A stretch of DNA of 64,000 nt from Acidobacteriota bacterium (GCA_018269075.1 JAFDVJ010000038.1:1-64000), one strand, 5' to 3'. Shown: positions 25,924 to 35,830, counted from the stretch's first letter. The notes: generated from the letters alone by a model not told the origin. Translations and numbers: made by a program.

Positions 25924-28900
25924 ATGGATTTGTTCCGTTACATTTCAGCCGGGCAGCCGCGGCATTCCCGCCGCAGAATTCTGTTGCGGATAAATTTCCT
26001 GCTGCTTTTCGGTTTGCTCCAGTTTAATCCGGAGGTTTCGGCGCAGTATCGCTTCGATCGATGGACGACCGACAACGGATTGCCGCAAAATTCGGTTTAT
26101 TCGATCCAGCAAACGGCGGACGGTTATTTATGGCTCACGACGCTCGACGGGCTGGTCAGATTCGACGGCGTGAGATTTACGGTTTTCAGCAAAGCCGATT
26201 CGCCGAATCTGCCGTCCAACCGGTTTATCAAACTGCTGGCCGACGACGAAGGCGAAACGATTTTCGCCGGCACGGACGAGGTCGGACTGGTGCGGCGGCA
26301 AAACGGCGAATTTCGCACTTTTACGGTCGCCGACGGTTTGCCCGCGAACGGGATTCACGACATTCAAAAAGACGCGGACGGCAGTATTTTGATTACCACT
26401 CACGGCGGCGCGGCGCGGCTGCGGCGCGACGGGAGCCTGACGGTCGAGCGCGAACAGAGTTTTCGAGAATTCAAAATTTATCTCGCGCCGTCGGGCGCGC
26501 GCTGGGAGCTCGACGCCGGCGGGCTGCGAAAGATCAGGGACGGGCAAACGACGCATTTCGATCTGCCGTTCGAGGTCAAACCCGGCGGTTACGAGCTCGG
26601 TTTCGTGCCGCTCTTCGAAGACCGCGAAGGCGCTTTGTGGCTGCCTTATGAAGGCCGGATCTATCGATTTAAGGACGGCGCGATTTCGGTTTTTGCGCGC
26701 CCGCAGCAAACGCCGGCGAGCGCGGTCCGAAGCATCGCCGAGGACCGGGCGGGAAACGTCTGGTTCGGCACGGAAAAAGAAGGCGCGTGCCGGCTGGCGG
26801 AAAATCGTTTCGAGTGTTTCACGACCGCCGACGGGCTTTCGAGCAATTTTATTCACAGCATTTTTCTCGACCGCGAAAAAACGCTCTGGTTCGGAACGAA
26901 CGAGGGCGGCCTCGACCGGCTGACCGACCGCGTCGTTTCGCCGCTTTCGGTGCGCGACGGTCTGGTCAATGAAAATGTTTATCCGCTGCTTGAAACCCGC
27001 GCGGGCGATGTCTGGATCGGCACTTTCGGCGGTCTGTCGCATTACGAAAACGGCAAAATCACGAATTACACGAAACGCGAAGGCCTGCTTTACGACGCCG
27101 TTCAGTCTTTATACAGGGACGAAACGGGACGACTCTGGATCGGCAGCGTGGGCGGCGTGCAGTTTTTGGAAAACGGGAAATTCACCGATTTCACGCGCGA
27201 TCTGAATTTCAAAATCGGCGAAACCGATTTTTGGGACATTCACCGGGACCGGCACGGCACGCTCTGGTTCGCGACCCGCAGCGGGCTGATCAAATTTGCC
27301 GGCGGCACGGCGACGCGGCTGACGACGGCCGACGGTTTGCCGCATAATAACGTCAAGATCATCGACGAGACGCGCAGCGGCGAGCTTTGGATCGGAACCG
27401 ACAACGGTCTGGCGAAAATTTCCGAATCCGGGGTCGAAGTGCTGGGCGGCCTGGCCGGAAAAAGCGTCCGCACGATTTACGAAGACGCGGACGGGACGGT
27501 TTGGATCGGAACTTACGAAGGCGGATTGACGCGGCTCAAAAACGGGACCGCTCCGACCAATTACACCGCCGCCGACGGTTTGTTCAGCAACGGCGTCTTC
27601 GCGATCATCGAAGACCGCCGCGGCAATTTCTGGATGTCGAGCAATCAGGGCATCTACCGCGTCGCCCGCCGCGAGCTCGAAGACTTCGCCGACGGGAAAA
27701 TTAAAAAAATAACCTCGACGGCTTACGGCAAATCCGACGGAATGCTGAACGTCGAATGCAACGGCGGACGACAGCCCGCCGGCTTTCGCGCCGCCGACGG
27801 ACGGCTCTGGTTTCCGACGCAGGACGGCATCGCGATCATCAATCCCGATTCCGTCCCGTTTAATCCGAACCCGCCGCCCGTCGTGATCGAATCGGTCAAA
27901 ATCGACAATCTATTGGCGGAAACGCCGGCGGCGAACGGTTCCGGCATTGTCGTTTCGCCCGATCAGAATAATCTGGAAATCGCTTACACGGGTCTGAGCT
28001 TTATCAAACCGGAGCAAATTCGTTTTCGCTACCGGATCGAAAATCTGGATGCGAACTGGACCGAAGCCGGAACGCGGCGAACGGCTTATTTTTCGCGCCT
28101 TCCGCCGGGCGAATTCACGTTTCGCGTCGCCGCCGCCAACAGCGACAACGTCTGGAACGAACAGGGCGCGGCGATCAGGATCGTCGTTCTGCCGCCGTTT
28201 TATCGAACCTGGTGGTTCACCGCGCTGACGGTTCTCGGCTTGGCGGCGGCCGGCGTTTTGTTGTATCGTTTTCGGGTCGATCAAATCAAACGCAAATACG
28301 CCCTCGAAACGGCTTTTTCACGAAAACTGATCGATTCGCAGGAGCGCGAGCGCAAACGCTTTGCCGCCGAGATGCACGACGGGCTCGGACAGAGCTTCGT
28401 GATCATCAAAAACCGCGCCCGTCTGAGCCTGAAGCAGATCGACAACGAGGCGGCGACGCTCGACCATCTGGAAAAAATTTCGGAAACGGCGTCGCAGGCG
28501 CTCGAAGAAACGCGCGAGATCGCTTTTAATCTGCGCCCGCACCTGCTCGACCGCTTGGGTTTGACGAAAACGATCGAATCGATGATCGATAAAGTTTCGA
28601 GCGCGAGCGGGATCGAATTTGAAACGACGCTCGACCCGATCGACGGGCTGCTCGACAAGGATTCGGAAATTCTGCTTTACCGCATCGTGCAGGAAGCCGT
28701 CAGCAACATCGTCAAACATTCCGAAGCCGCAAAAGCGACGGTGACGGTCGAACATCGCGCCGCGCAGATAAAGCTGCAGATTTCCGACGACGGGCGCGGT
28801 TTCGATGCGGCCGGCGAAAACGATTTGTCGAAGGGCGGTTTCGGTCTGGTCGGAATTGCCGAAAGAACGCGGCTTTTGAACGGCCGAATGCGCGTCGAAG

Positions 28901-28953
28901 CCGAAGCCGGAAAAGGAACGCTCGTGAGCGTCGAAATCAATTTGAGAAAATGA
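25924..28953 (+). CDS. Propeller-type hybrid sensor histidine kinase
   Basis: About 1009 residues. An N-terminal signal/anchor (ILLRINFLLLFGLLQFN) precedes a large periplasmic double propeller: repeats such as TTDNGLPQNSVYSIQQTADG, YLWLTT.DGLVRF and GxLWIGT recur about 13 times. A Y_Y_Y domain (FRYRIENLDANWTEAG), one membrane helix (WWFTALTVLGLAAAGVLLYRF) and a HisKA_3 domain follow, with phospho-acceptor His in AAEMHDGLGQ. The ATPase has N box EAVSNIVKHSE and G boxes DDGRGFD and GGFGLVGIAER. It should phosphorylate the regulator whose gene overlaps its end by 4 bp. ATG 25924 is chosen over an in-frame TTG at 25909. No clear ribosome-binding site. Confidence 0.92.
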   Translation: MDLFRYISAGQPRHSRRRILLRINFLLLFGLLQFNPEVSAQYRFDRWTTDNGLPQNSVYSIQQTADGYLWLTTLDGLVRFDGVRFTVFSKADSPNLPSNRFIKLLADDEGETIFAGTDEVGLVRRQNGEFRTFTVADGLPANGIHDIQKDADGSILITTHGGAARLRRDGSLTVEREQSFREFKIYLAPSGARWELDAGGLRKIRDGQTTHFDLPFEVKPGGYELGFVPLFEDREGALWLPYEGRIYRFKDGAISVFARPQQTPASAVRSIAEDRAGNVWFGTEKEGACRLAENRFECFTTADGLSSNFIHSIFLDREKTLWFGTNEGGLDRLTDRVVSPLSVRDGLVNENVYPLLETRAGDVWIGTFGGLSHYENGKITNYTKREGLLYDAVQSLYRDETGRLWIGSVGGVQFLENGKFTDFTRDLNFKIGETDFWDIHRDRHGTLWFATRSGLIKFAGGTATRLTTADGLPHNNVKIIDETRSGELWIGTDNGLAKISESGVEVLGGLAGKSVRTIYEDADGTVWIGTYEGGLTRLKNGTAPTNYTAADGLFSNGVFAIIEDRRGNFWMSSNQGIYRVARRELEDFADGKIKKITSTAYGKSDGMLNVECNGGRQPAGFRAADGRLWFPTQDGIAIINPDSVPFNPNPPPVVIESVKIDNLLAETPAANGSGIVVSPDQNNLEIAYTGLSFIKPEQIRFRYRIENLDANWTEAGTRRTAYFSRLPPGEFTFRVAAANSDNVWNEQGAAIRIVVLPPFYRTWWFTALTVLGLAAAGVLLYRFRVDQIKRKYALETAFSRKLIDSQERERKRFAAEMHDGLGQSFVIIKNRARLSLKQIDNEAATLDHLEKISETASQALEETREIAFNLRPHLLDRLGLTKTIESMIDKVSSASGIEFETTLDPIDGLLDKDSEILLYRIVQEAVSNIVKHSEAAKATVTVEHRAAQIKLQISDDGRGFDAAGENDLSKGGFGLVGIAERTRLLNGRMRVEAEAGKGTLVSVEINLRK

Positions 28954-29603
28954 ATTCAGAAATTCGCATTGTCATCGCCGACGATCACCCGATCGTGCGG
29001 CAGGGACTGCGGCAGATCATCGAAATCGAACCGCAAATGAAAATCGTCGGCGAAGCCGGAGACGGCAACGCGGCGCTCGCGATGATCGAAGAACTGCAGC
29101 CGGATGTGGCGATTCTCGATGTCGATATGCCGCATCAGGACGGCTTCGAGGTCGCCCGCCGGCTGTTGGCGGCGCGCAGCGCGACGAAGATAATTTTCCT
29201 GACGATCCACCGCGAAGCGGCGATGTTTCACGCCGCGCTCGAACTGGGTGCGCGCGGCTATGTCCTCAAAGACAGCGCGATCGACGACATCGTCGCGGCG
29301 ATCAACGAAACGAACGCGGGCGGAAATTTCACGAGCCTGCCGATGAGCAGCTACATCCTCAAACGCGGTTCGTCCAATCAGTTTCCCGACAGTCAACCGC
29401 CCGGTTTGGAGCAGCTGACGCCGACCGAGCGCCGAATTCTGAAACTGCTCGCCGAATACAAAACCAACAAGGAAATCGCCGGCGAATTATCGGTCAGCCC
29501 GCGCACCGTCGAAACTCACCGCGCCCGCATCTGTCAAAAACTGAACCTGAGCGGCTCACACGCTTTGATGAAATTCGCCCTGCAATTCAAATCGCTTCTT
29601 TAA
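28950..29603 (+). CDS. NarL/FixJ-family response regulator
   Basis: A 217-residue two-domain regulator. The receiver (residues 1-120) has the acidic pair in IADDHPI, phospho-acceptor Asp in AILDVDMPHQDG and Lys in GYVLKDS. The LuxR-type DNA-binding domain (about 150-210) has LTPTERRILKLLAEYKTNKE and VSPRTVETHRARICQKLNL. The ATG overlaps the kinase stop (ATGA), so the two are translationally coupled and form a cognate pair. Candidate binding sites are the ACGTAGT repeats just downstream. Likely controls the following receiver and protease genes; that is inference. Confidence 0.95.
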   Translation: MNSEIRIVIADDHPIVRQGLRQIIEIEPQMKIVGEAGDGNAALAMIEELQPDVAILDVDMPHQDGFEVARRLLAARSATKIIFLTIHREAAMFHAALELGARGYVLKDSAIDDIVAAINETNAGGNFTSLPMSSYILKRGSSNQFPDSQPPGLEQLTPTERRILKLLAEYKTNKEIAGELSVSPRTVETHRARICQKLNLSGSHALMKFALQFKSLL

Positions 29604-29628
29604 TTTCCGCATTTTGTCCGTAGAAATT

Positions 29629-29658
29629 ACGTAGTATTACTGACAAAAATGACGTAGT
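29629..29658. promoter_or_regulatory. Two ACGTAGT direct repeats, candidate regulator site
   Basis: ACGTAGT occurs at 29629 and at 29652, 23 bp apart (about two helical turns), each preceded by an ATTACGTAGT/ATGACGTAGT-like flank. They lie in the 117-bp gap between the NarL-type regulator gene and the single-domain receiver gene, in a good position for an activator. Direct repeats at that spacing fit a LuxR-type dimer pair, but binding is not shown. Confidence 0.4.
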
Positions 29659-29720
29659 TCTCGGTCTATCCATCCGTATCGGGCCCGCTTACAATTTCTC
29701 TACTGTTCGGTAAATGCCTG

Positions 29721-30077
29721 ATGACAAACAGAGTTTTAATTGTCGAAGACCAGGAGCCGATGCGTGAGCTCTTGAAATTGACGCTCTCCGGCTGCGCCGA
29801 AATCGTCGGCGAATGCACGGACGGCGCACAGGCGCTGGCCGCTTACCGGCGGCTTCGTCCCGATTGGGTTTTGATGGATGTCGAACTGCCCCGGCTCGAC
29901 GGAATCGCCGCCGCCGGACAAATTATTGAGGAGGATCCGGCGGCGCGCGTCGTGATGGTGACGAATCACAAAGACGCCGGTTTACGCCGGGCGGCGCGAA
30001 CGGCGGGAGCCTGCGGCTATGTTCTCAAGGAGAATTTACTCGAACTGCTCGATATTTTGGAAGGCCCGAAAAGATGA
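29721..30077 (+). CDS. Single-domain response regulator receiver
   Basis: A 118-residue CheY-like protein consisting only of a receiver domain. IVEDQEPM carries the acidic pair, WVLMDVELPRLDG the phospho-acceptor Asp, VMVTNHKD the conserved Thr position and GYVLKEN the Lys. No output domain. Its stop overlaps the start of the protease gene by 4 bp, so the two are cotranslated. Possibly a phosphate sink or shuttle in the same pathway as the kinase at 25924; the target is unknown. Confidence 0.9.
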   Translation: MTNRVLIVEDQEPMRELLKLTLSGCAEIVGECTDGAQALAAYRRLRPDWVLMDVELPRLDGIAAAGQIIEEDPAARVVMVTNHKDAGLRRAARTAGACGYVLKENLLELLDILEGPKR

Positions 30078-33000
30078 GAAAAGAATATATGATTAACGGA
30101 AATTTTCGCTCTCTCGCAATCGTCGCAGCGGTTTGGACGGTGGTCGGCGCGAGTGTTTGGTTCAGTTTGCCGCAATCCGCGGCAAACAAGCCGGGCGCGC
30201 CGCCAATCGCCGATCAGAATCTGCCGGACCAGCCCGACACGATTTATCTGAACGCCCGGCCGATCGACGTCAAATCGGAAGAAGCGCAGAATTTGCGCCG
30301 GGCATCGCCCGCGGCGGCGGGCGGACGCGGTTTGCGGCTCGTGAAATTCGCGGGCGCGATTCGGCCGGAATGGGTCGAGGCGGTCAAAGATTCCGGTTTT
30401 GAAATCGTCGATTACATTCCGAATTCGGCTTATCTCGTCTGGGGCGACGAGGATTCGGCGCGGCGGCTGCGCGAAGCGAATTTTCTCGAATGGGACGCCG
30501 CCTATCTGCCCGAATTCAAACTTCAGCCGGGCCTTTTGGCGGCGGAAGAAAACGCGCCGCCGAAATTGAAAACCGAAAAAATTCAGATTCAGCTGTACCG
30601 CGACGAAACGGAAAACGCCGCCACCTTGAAGCTGCTCGACAACCTTAAAACTTCCGAATTTCTTCAACGCACCGACATTTCGCATTACGTCGATCTGATC
30701 GTCGCGCTCGACGCGGACGGCGTCCGGCAGATCGCCGACCGCGCCGACGTGATTTCGATTCATTCGTGGATCGAACCCGTAAAAAACGACGAACGGCAGG
30801 CCCGCATCGTCACCGGCTTTTTGTCCGGCAATCAGCCCGTCGCCGGAAATTATCTCGATTATCTGGCGAGCAAAGGCTTTACGCAGCAGCAGTTCGACGC
30901 CGCGACGTTTGCGGTCAACGTGGTCGATCAGGGGATTGACAACGGCACCACTTCACCGAATCATTTCGCGCTCTACCGGCTCGGCGCGCCGCAAAACGGG
31001 ACGCGGATGTACTTCAGCCGCATCGTCGGCACGCCCGGAACGGACGGCGGGCACGGCTGCCGCGGACACGGCACGATCGACGCGCACATCATCGGCGGCT
31101 ACGTTCCGACGGGCGCCCCGTTCAACGCTTTCCCGCATTCGGACGCGAACGGTTTTCGCTACGACCTCGGCATCGCGCCGTTCGTCAATCTCGGCTCGTC
31201 GGTGATTTTCGACCCCAATTGGACGAATCCGAATCTGAGCGATCTCGAATCGCAGGCCTATCAATCTTTCGCCCGCATCAGCAACAACAGCTGGGGCGGG
31301 GGCGCCGACGGTATCTATGACGCCGATTCGCAGCTTTACGATTTTCTGGTGCGCGACGCGCAGCAGCCCGACTCGACTTTTCCGACTTTGGGAAATCAGC
31401 AATACGCCATCATTTTCGCCAGCGGAAATGCGGGGCCGAACGCCTCGACGCTGAGTCGAGAATCGTCGGCGAAAAATGTCATCTCGGTCGGCGCGTCCGA
31501 AGGCGTTTTGTCGCTCGGCGGCACGGACGGATGCAATTTAACCGATTCGGGGTCGGACAACGCCAGTGAAATGGCGGGCTTTTCCTCGCGCGGACCGACC
31601 GCCGACGGGCGCCGGAAACCCGACCTCGTCGCGCCCGGCACGCGCATCACGGGCGGCGTTGCCCAAGCCTCGCCGCCGATCGTTCCGGTCTCGGGCAACG
31701 GCGCGGCGGACACGTGTTTTGTCGGCGGCAGCGTGTGCGGCGGCACGGGCGGCGGTTTGTTCTTTCCGGCGAATCAGCAGTGGTATACGACTTCTTCGGG
31801 GACGAGCCACGCGACTCCGGCGGTGTCGGGCGGCGCGGCTCTCGTCAGGCAGTATTTGAGCAACCTGGACGGGTCAACGCCCTCGCCGGCAATGACCAAA
31901 GCGATTTTGCTGAATTCGGCGAGCCGTCTGACCGGCGCGGGCGCCAACGATAATCTCTGGTCGAACTCGCAGGGAATGGGTTTGATGAATCTCGACCGCG
32001 CTTTTAATTCGATGGCCGGAAACCGGATTCTGCGCGACCAGGCCGACATTTTCACCGCCTCGGGACAAACCCGCTTCTTCAGCGGGCTGGTTTCGGACCC
32101 GGCGCAGCCGATCCGAATTTCGCTCGCCTGGACGGACGCGCCCGGCTCGACGGCGGGAAACGCCTACGTCAACAATCTCGACCTCGAAGTTTACCTGAAC
32201 GGGCAGCTTTACCGCGGCAATAATTTCAGCGGCGGAAATTCGGTGACGGGCGGCACGGCCGACGCGCGAAACAACGCCGAAAGCGTTTTTCTGCCCGCGC
32301 AGCCCGCCGGCACGCGAATCAGCATCATCGTCCGCGCCGCCAACATCGCGGGCGACGGCGTGCCGGGAAATCCGGGGACGCTCGATCAGGATTTCGCCCT
32401 GTTCGCCGCGAACCTTACCCAATCGTCCGCCTCTTTCCTGGAAAACACGGATCTTTCGATCGTCGCCGAATCGGTTTCTCCGGCGAATAACCAGCCGGAT
32501 ATCGGCGAATCGCTGACGGTCAATTTCGAGCTGAAAAATTTCGGCGGAGTCAATACGCAGGCCGCGATCGTTACTTTGCGCAGCACGGGCGGCATCACGA
32601 ACACGAGCGCGGCGCAGAATTACGGCGCAATCGGGGCCAACGGCGGCACGGCCGCGCGGCGGTTCAGCTTCAGCGTCCCGACGCTCGCGGGCTGCGGCAG
32701 CTCGATCACGCTGACCTTCGACGTGCAGGAGCAGGACAACAATTTCACCGTCACGAGAACTTACCAACTCCCGACATTGGGAACACAGCAGCCTTTAGCC
32801 GAAAATTTTGACGGCGTAACCGCGCCCGCCGTGCCTTCGGGCTGGATCTGCACGCCCGGAAACGGGACCTGCCAGACCGACACTTTTCAGCCGAATTCCG
32901 CGCCGAATACAATCGAAATGCACCAACTGGCCGGGGCGGCGGGCATCACCGTTTTGGAATCGCCCGAATTCAACGTCAACAGCGCCGTCGCCACGCTCGA

Positions 33001-34624
33001 TTTCGTTTATCGGAACAATGTCTTAACCGGCGACGGAATGGTGCTGGAGATAAAAATCGGGGCGGCGGGCGCGTATCAGGACATCATCGCGGCGGGCGGC
33101 GCGTTCACGGCCGGCGGTTACAATACCACGCTGCCCGCCGAGAACCCGCTTGCCGGGCGGCAGGCGTTCGGTGTTTCGGGTTTGACCTTTGTTCCGGTGA
33201 CGGTGGCGCTGCCGCCGTCGGCCGCCGGCAACGCCGTTCGCCTGCGCTGGCGCGGCGGGTTTAATCAACGCCAGTTTAACCGGCGAATGTATGTCGACTC
33301 GATTCGCGTCGCCGACAAGCTCTGCGCGACGCAGCCGGGCGTGATTCTGGCCCAGCCGCCGACGGCCTGGTACACCGGCGACGGCGACACGCGAAATCAT
33401 TTCGGCGCGAACGACGCCGTCGCCAACGGCACCGTCGGCTACGCGCTCGGCAAAGTCGGGCAGGCGTTCGATCTGACGAACACGGGCAATTCGCTTTCGA
33501 TTCCGGCGGCCGCCGTTCCGTCGGGCGCGGCGCCGCGGACCGTCGAATTCTGGGTTTATACGCGCCCCGATTCGTGGGGCACGGTCTCGGTCTCCAAAAC
33601 GCTTTTTGCACACGGCACGACCGGCACGCGCCGCGGTTTCAATGTTTATCTGGACAGTTTCCCGAATCTTGAATTTACGACCTTTGACGGTCTTTCCACC
33701 TTCACCGTCGACAGCGGACTCGCGCAGCCCGAAGGCTGGTGGCACGCCGCCGCCGTGTATGACGGCGCGACGACTCTGCGGTTCTACGTCAACGGCGTCG
33801 AGCGCGGGTCGCACGCGCTCGGCGGGCCGCTCGATACGGCCGTCGCGAATTTGAGCATCGGCAGCGGAGGCTTTTTGACCGGCGAGTTCAACGGCCTGAT
33901 CGACGAATTCACCATTTACAATCGCGTCTTGTCCGCGACCGAAGTCGCCGCGATTTACAACGCCGGAATCAACGGCAAAATCAAACAAAAACCGACCGCC
34001 GCCGGAGCGAACTCGACGGTGCGGGTCGGCGAAGCGACCGCCGTTTTCCCGACCGTCAATCAGTTTGGCGACACTTCGAGCATCACGCTCGACCCGGCGA
34101 CGCTGCCCGCGCTGCCCGGCGGATACACTCATTCCGGTTTGGCTTACGAACTCGAAACGCTGACCGATTTTTCCGGCACCGTCAATTTGTGTTTCAATTT
34201 GCCGGCGTTCAACGACTCGGACCAATTCGACAGATTCCGCGTTCTCCACCGCGAAAACTCGAACTGGACGATTCTGCCGACGACGCGCAATTTCGCCGGT
34301 CGTCAGATCTGCGCCCCGACCGGTTCGTTTTCGCCCTTTGCGCTCGCCTTCGCATCGACGCCGACCGCGGCGAATGTGTCGGTCGGCGGACGGGTTTTCA
34401 CGGCCGACGGCAGCGGCCTGGGCTCCGCCCGCGTCACGCTGACGGATGCAAACGGCAATGTTCGAACCGGCCGGACCAATACGTTCGGCTATTTCCGCTT
34501 CACGGAAGTCGCGGCGGGCGCGGTTTACGTCGTCAATGTCTCGTCAAAATGCTGTCAATTCGCCCCGCAAGTCGTTTCGGTGAACGAAGAGATCATTGAT
34601 TTGAACCTGTTTGCCGCGCCGTAG
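30074..34624 (+). CDS. Exported S8 subtilisin-like protease with LamG and C-terminal module
   Basis: A 1516-residue multi-domain protease. A signal/anchor (LAIVAAVWTVVGASVWFSL) is followed by a propeptide-like region. The S8 catalytic domain carries Asp285 (VNVVDQGID), His332 (RGHGTIDAH), oxyanion Asn452 (SGNAGPN) and Ser578 (SSGTSHATPAVSGG). Next is a P-domain-like jelly roll (about 640-790), then a CARDB-like segment, a further beta domain, and a LamG/concanavalin-like domain (AWYTGDGDTRNHFG, GLIDEFTIYNR). The last 85 residues are the VGGRV...TNTFGYFRF module shared with two beta-helix proteins. The start overlaps the previous gene by 4 bp (ATGA); ATG 30089 is an alternative. Probably secreted and under the adjacent two-component system. 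Confidence 0.93.
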   Translation: MRKEYMINGNFRSLAIVAAVWTVVGASVWFSLPQSAANKPGAPPIADQNLPDQPDTIYLNARPIDVKSEEAQNLRRASPAAAGGRGLRLVKFAGAIRPEWVEAVKDSGFEIVDYIPNSAYLVWGDEDSARRLREANFLEWDAAYLPEFKLQPGLLAAEENAPPKLKTEKIQIQLYRDETENAATLKLLDNLKTSEFLQRTDISHYVDLIVALDADGVRQIADRADVISIHSWIEPVKNDERQARIVTGFLSGNQPVAGNYLDYLASKGFTQQQFDAATFAVNVVDQGIDNGTTSPNHFALYRLGAPQNGTRMYFSRIVGTPGTDGGHGCRGHGTIDAHIIGGYVPTGAPFNAFPHSDANGFRYDLGIAPFVNLGSSVIFDPNWTNPNLSDLESQAYQSFARISNNSWGGGADGIYDADSQLYDFLVRDAQQPDSTFPTLGNQQYAIIFASGNAGPNASTLSRESSAKNVISVGASEGVLSLGGTDGCNLTDSGSDNASEMAGFSSRGPTADGRRKPDLVAPGTRITGGVAQASPPIVPVSGNGAADTCFVGGSVCGGTGGGLFFPANQQWYTTSSGTSHATPAVSGGAALVRQYLSNLDGSTPSPAMTKAILLNSASRLTGAGANDNLWSNSQGMGLMNLDRAFNSMAGNRILRDQADIFTASGQTRFFSGLVSDPAQPIRISLAWTDAPGSTAGNAYVNNLDLEVYLNGQLYRGNNFSGGNSVTGGTADARNNAESVFLPAQPAGTRISIIVRAANIAGDGVPGNPGTLDQDFALFAANLTQSSASFLENTDLSIVAESVSPANNQPDIGESLTVNFELKNFGGVNTQAAIVTLRSTGGITNTSAAQNYGAIGANGGTAARRFSFSVPTLAGCGSSITLTFDVQEQDNNFTVTRTYQLPTLGTQQPLAENFDGVTAPAVPSGWICTPGNGTCQTDTFQPNSAPNTIEMHQLAGAAGITVLESPEFNVNSAVATLDFVYRNNVLTGDGMVLEIKIGAAGAYQDIIAAGGAFTAGGYNTTLPAENPLAGRQAFGVSGLTFVPVTVALPPSAAGNAVRLRWRGGFNQRQFNRRMYVDSIRVADKLCATQPGVILAQPPTAWYTGDGDTRNHFGANDAVANGTVGYALGKVGQAFDLTNTGNSLSIPAAAVPSGAAPRTVEFWVYTRPDSWGTVSVSKTLFAHGTTGTRRGFNVYLDSFPNLEFTTFDGLSTFTVDSGLAQPEGWWHAAAVYDGATTLRFYVNGVERGSHALGGPLDTAVANLSIGSGGFLTGEFNGLIDEFTIYNRVLSATEVAAIYNAGINGKIKQKPTAAGANSTVRVGEATAVFPTVNQFGDTSSITLDPATLPALPGGYTHSGLAYELETLTDFSGTVNLCFNLPAFNDSDQFDRFRVLHRENSNWTILPTTRNFAGRQICAPTGSFSPFALAFASTPTAANVSVGGRVFTADGSGLGSARVTLTDANGNVRTGRTNTFGYFRFTEVAAGAVYVVNVSSKCCQFAPQVVSVNEEIIDLNLFAAP

Positions 34625-34637
34625 ACTGAAAAATCCC

Positions 34638-34668
34638 TGACGGGCACGATCACGGATCGCGCCCGTCA
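34638..34668 (+). terminator. Hairpin after the protease gene
   Basis: TGACGGGC / GCCCGTCA stem with an inner GATC..GATC palindrome, 14 bp after the stop codon. There is no T-run, so termination is uncertain. Confidence 0.4.
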
Positions 34669-34782
34669 AACCGGAGCGAATCTCAAGTAAGCCCGACCGG
34701 TCTTCCGGATGAAAATCGTCCCGGAAAAACGTTGATGATTTCCGTTTGCCGATTTCCGATCATCAATAATCTCTAAACCGGC

Positions 34783-35622
34783 TCATTTGAGAAATTCGGC
34801 GAGCGCCGTTTCCCAGTGCGGGAGCGGGGCGAGACCGAATCTTTCGCTGAAAAGACAGGCGAGCTTCGATGATTTCGGACGCGGCGCCGGACGTTTCAGG
34901 CTGTCGGCCGCCGCCGGTTTGAGGAGCTTTTTGTTGTAGCCGCGGAGCTCGCAGACCTTTTCCGCGAAACCGGCGTAGGACGTCCCCAGACCGGAGTTCG
35001 TGACGTGATAGATCGCCGGCAGATCGAGCTCGACGAGCTCGCGCAGGCGGCGGGCGAGATCGTTCGCGAAGGTCGGCGTGCCGTAGGAATCGAAGATCGC
35101 CTTGACCGGCTTGCCGTCGGCCAGCAGCTTGTCCATCACGCTCAGGAAATTCGTTCCGCCGTGGCCGTAGATCCAGCCCGAACGGACGATCATCGTCCGC
35201 GCGTAGGCACGGTGCGCGAGATTTTCGCCGAGAAACTTCATCTGCCCGTAAACGCCCTGCGGATTCGGCGTGTCGCGCTGCGTGTAGAAATCGGTCTTCG
35301 CGCCGTCGAACACGTAATCGGTCGAGATCGTCGCGAAACGGCAGCCGATCTTCTTCGCGGCGTGCGCGAGATTCTCGACGCCCGCGACGTTGGCCGCAAA
35401 GCATTTGTCCTCTTCCTTTTCGCTGCCGTCGACGTCCGTATAGGCCGCGCAGTTGATGACCGCGTCGAATTTTTCCTCTTCGAACAGCTCGAAGACCCGG
35501 AGCTGATCGGCGATGTCGAGCTCGTCCCGCGTCAGCGCGACCGTCTCGTCGCCGATCGACCGGCAGAATTTCGCCGTCGCCCGCGCGACCATCCCGTTCG
35601 CGCCCGTAATCAAAATTTTCAT
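34783..35622 (-). CDS. rfbD: dTDP-4-dehydrorhamnose reductase
   Basis: A 279-residue short-chain dehydrogenase/reductase that reduces dTDP-4-keto-L-rhamnose to dTDP-L-rhamnose using NAD(P)H. The N-terminal nucleotide site is MKILITGANGMVARATAKF. STDYVFDG and the catalytic Tyr-x3-Lys (VYGQMKFLGE) follow at the expected positions. NCAAYTDVDGSE is diagnostic for RfbD. Its neighbour on the same strand, 208 bp upstream, is rfbB, with a composite repeat between them. rfbA and rfbC are not in the window. The product feeds rhamnose into surface polysaccharides. Confidence 0.93.
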   Translation of the reverse strand: MKILITGANGMVARATAKFCRSIGDETVALTRDELDIADQLRVFELFEEEKFDAVINCAAYTDVDGSEKEEDKCFAANVAGVENLAHAAKKIGCRFATISTDYVFDGAKTDFYTQRDTPNPQGVYGQMKFLGENLAHRAYARTMIVRSGWIYGHGGTNFLSVMDKLLADGKPVKAIFDSYGTPTFANDLARRLRELVELDLPAIYHVTNSGLGTSYAGFAEKVCELRGYNKKLLKPAAADSLKRPAPRPKSSKLACLFSERFGLAPLPHWETALAEFLK

Positions 35623-35636
35623 AATTTTTATAGCTG

Positions 35637-35830
35637 AGGAAGGTTTGGAAGTAAGGGTCTTTGCTTCCGTAATTTCTCAGACTTCGATCGGTTGTGCGGC
35701 GGGCTGTCGGCCGGCCGCGCATCGTTTGGGTGCGAAGCGTTTTTTCAGGCTGTCGCCTGTCAACAGTCTGACAGACTGTTGTACGTTTTCTTCCAAAACT
35801 TCCAAAACTTCCAAAACTTCCAAAACTTCC
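35637..35830. repeat. Composite element: CTTCCAAAA words and REP core, second copy
   Basis: The right arm (35790-35830) is five CTTCCAAAA words; a short GGAAGGTTTGGAAG lies on the left at about 35638-35651. Between them is the REP core CAGGCTGTCGCCTGTCAACA and CAGTCTGACAGACTG, matching the core at 18.4 kb. The right arm stops exactly at the rfbB stop codon (35831-35833), so the array is the immediate 3' flank of that gene. Confidence 0.75.
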
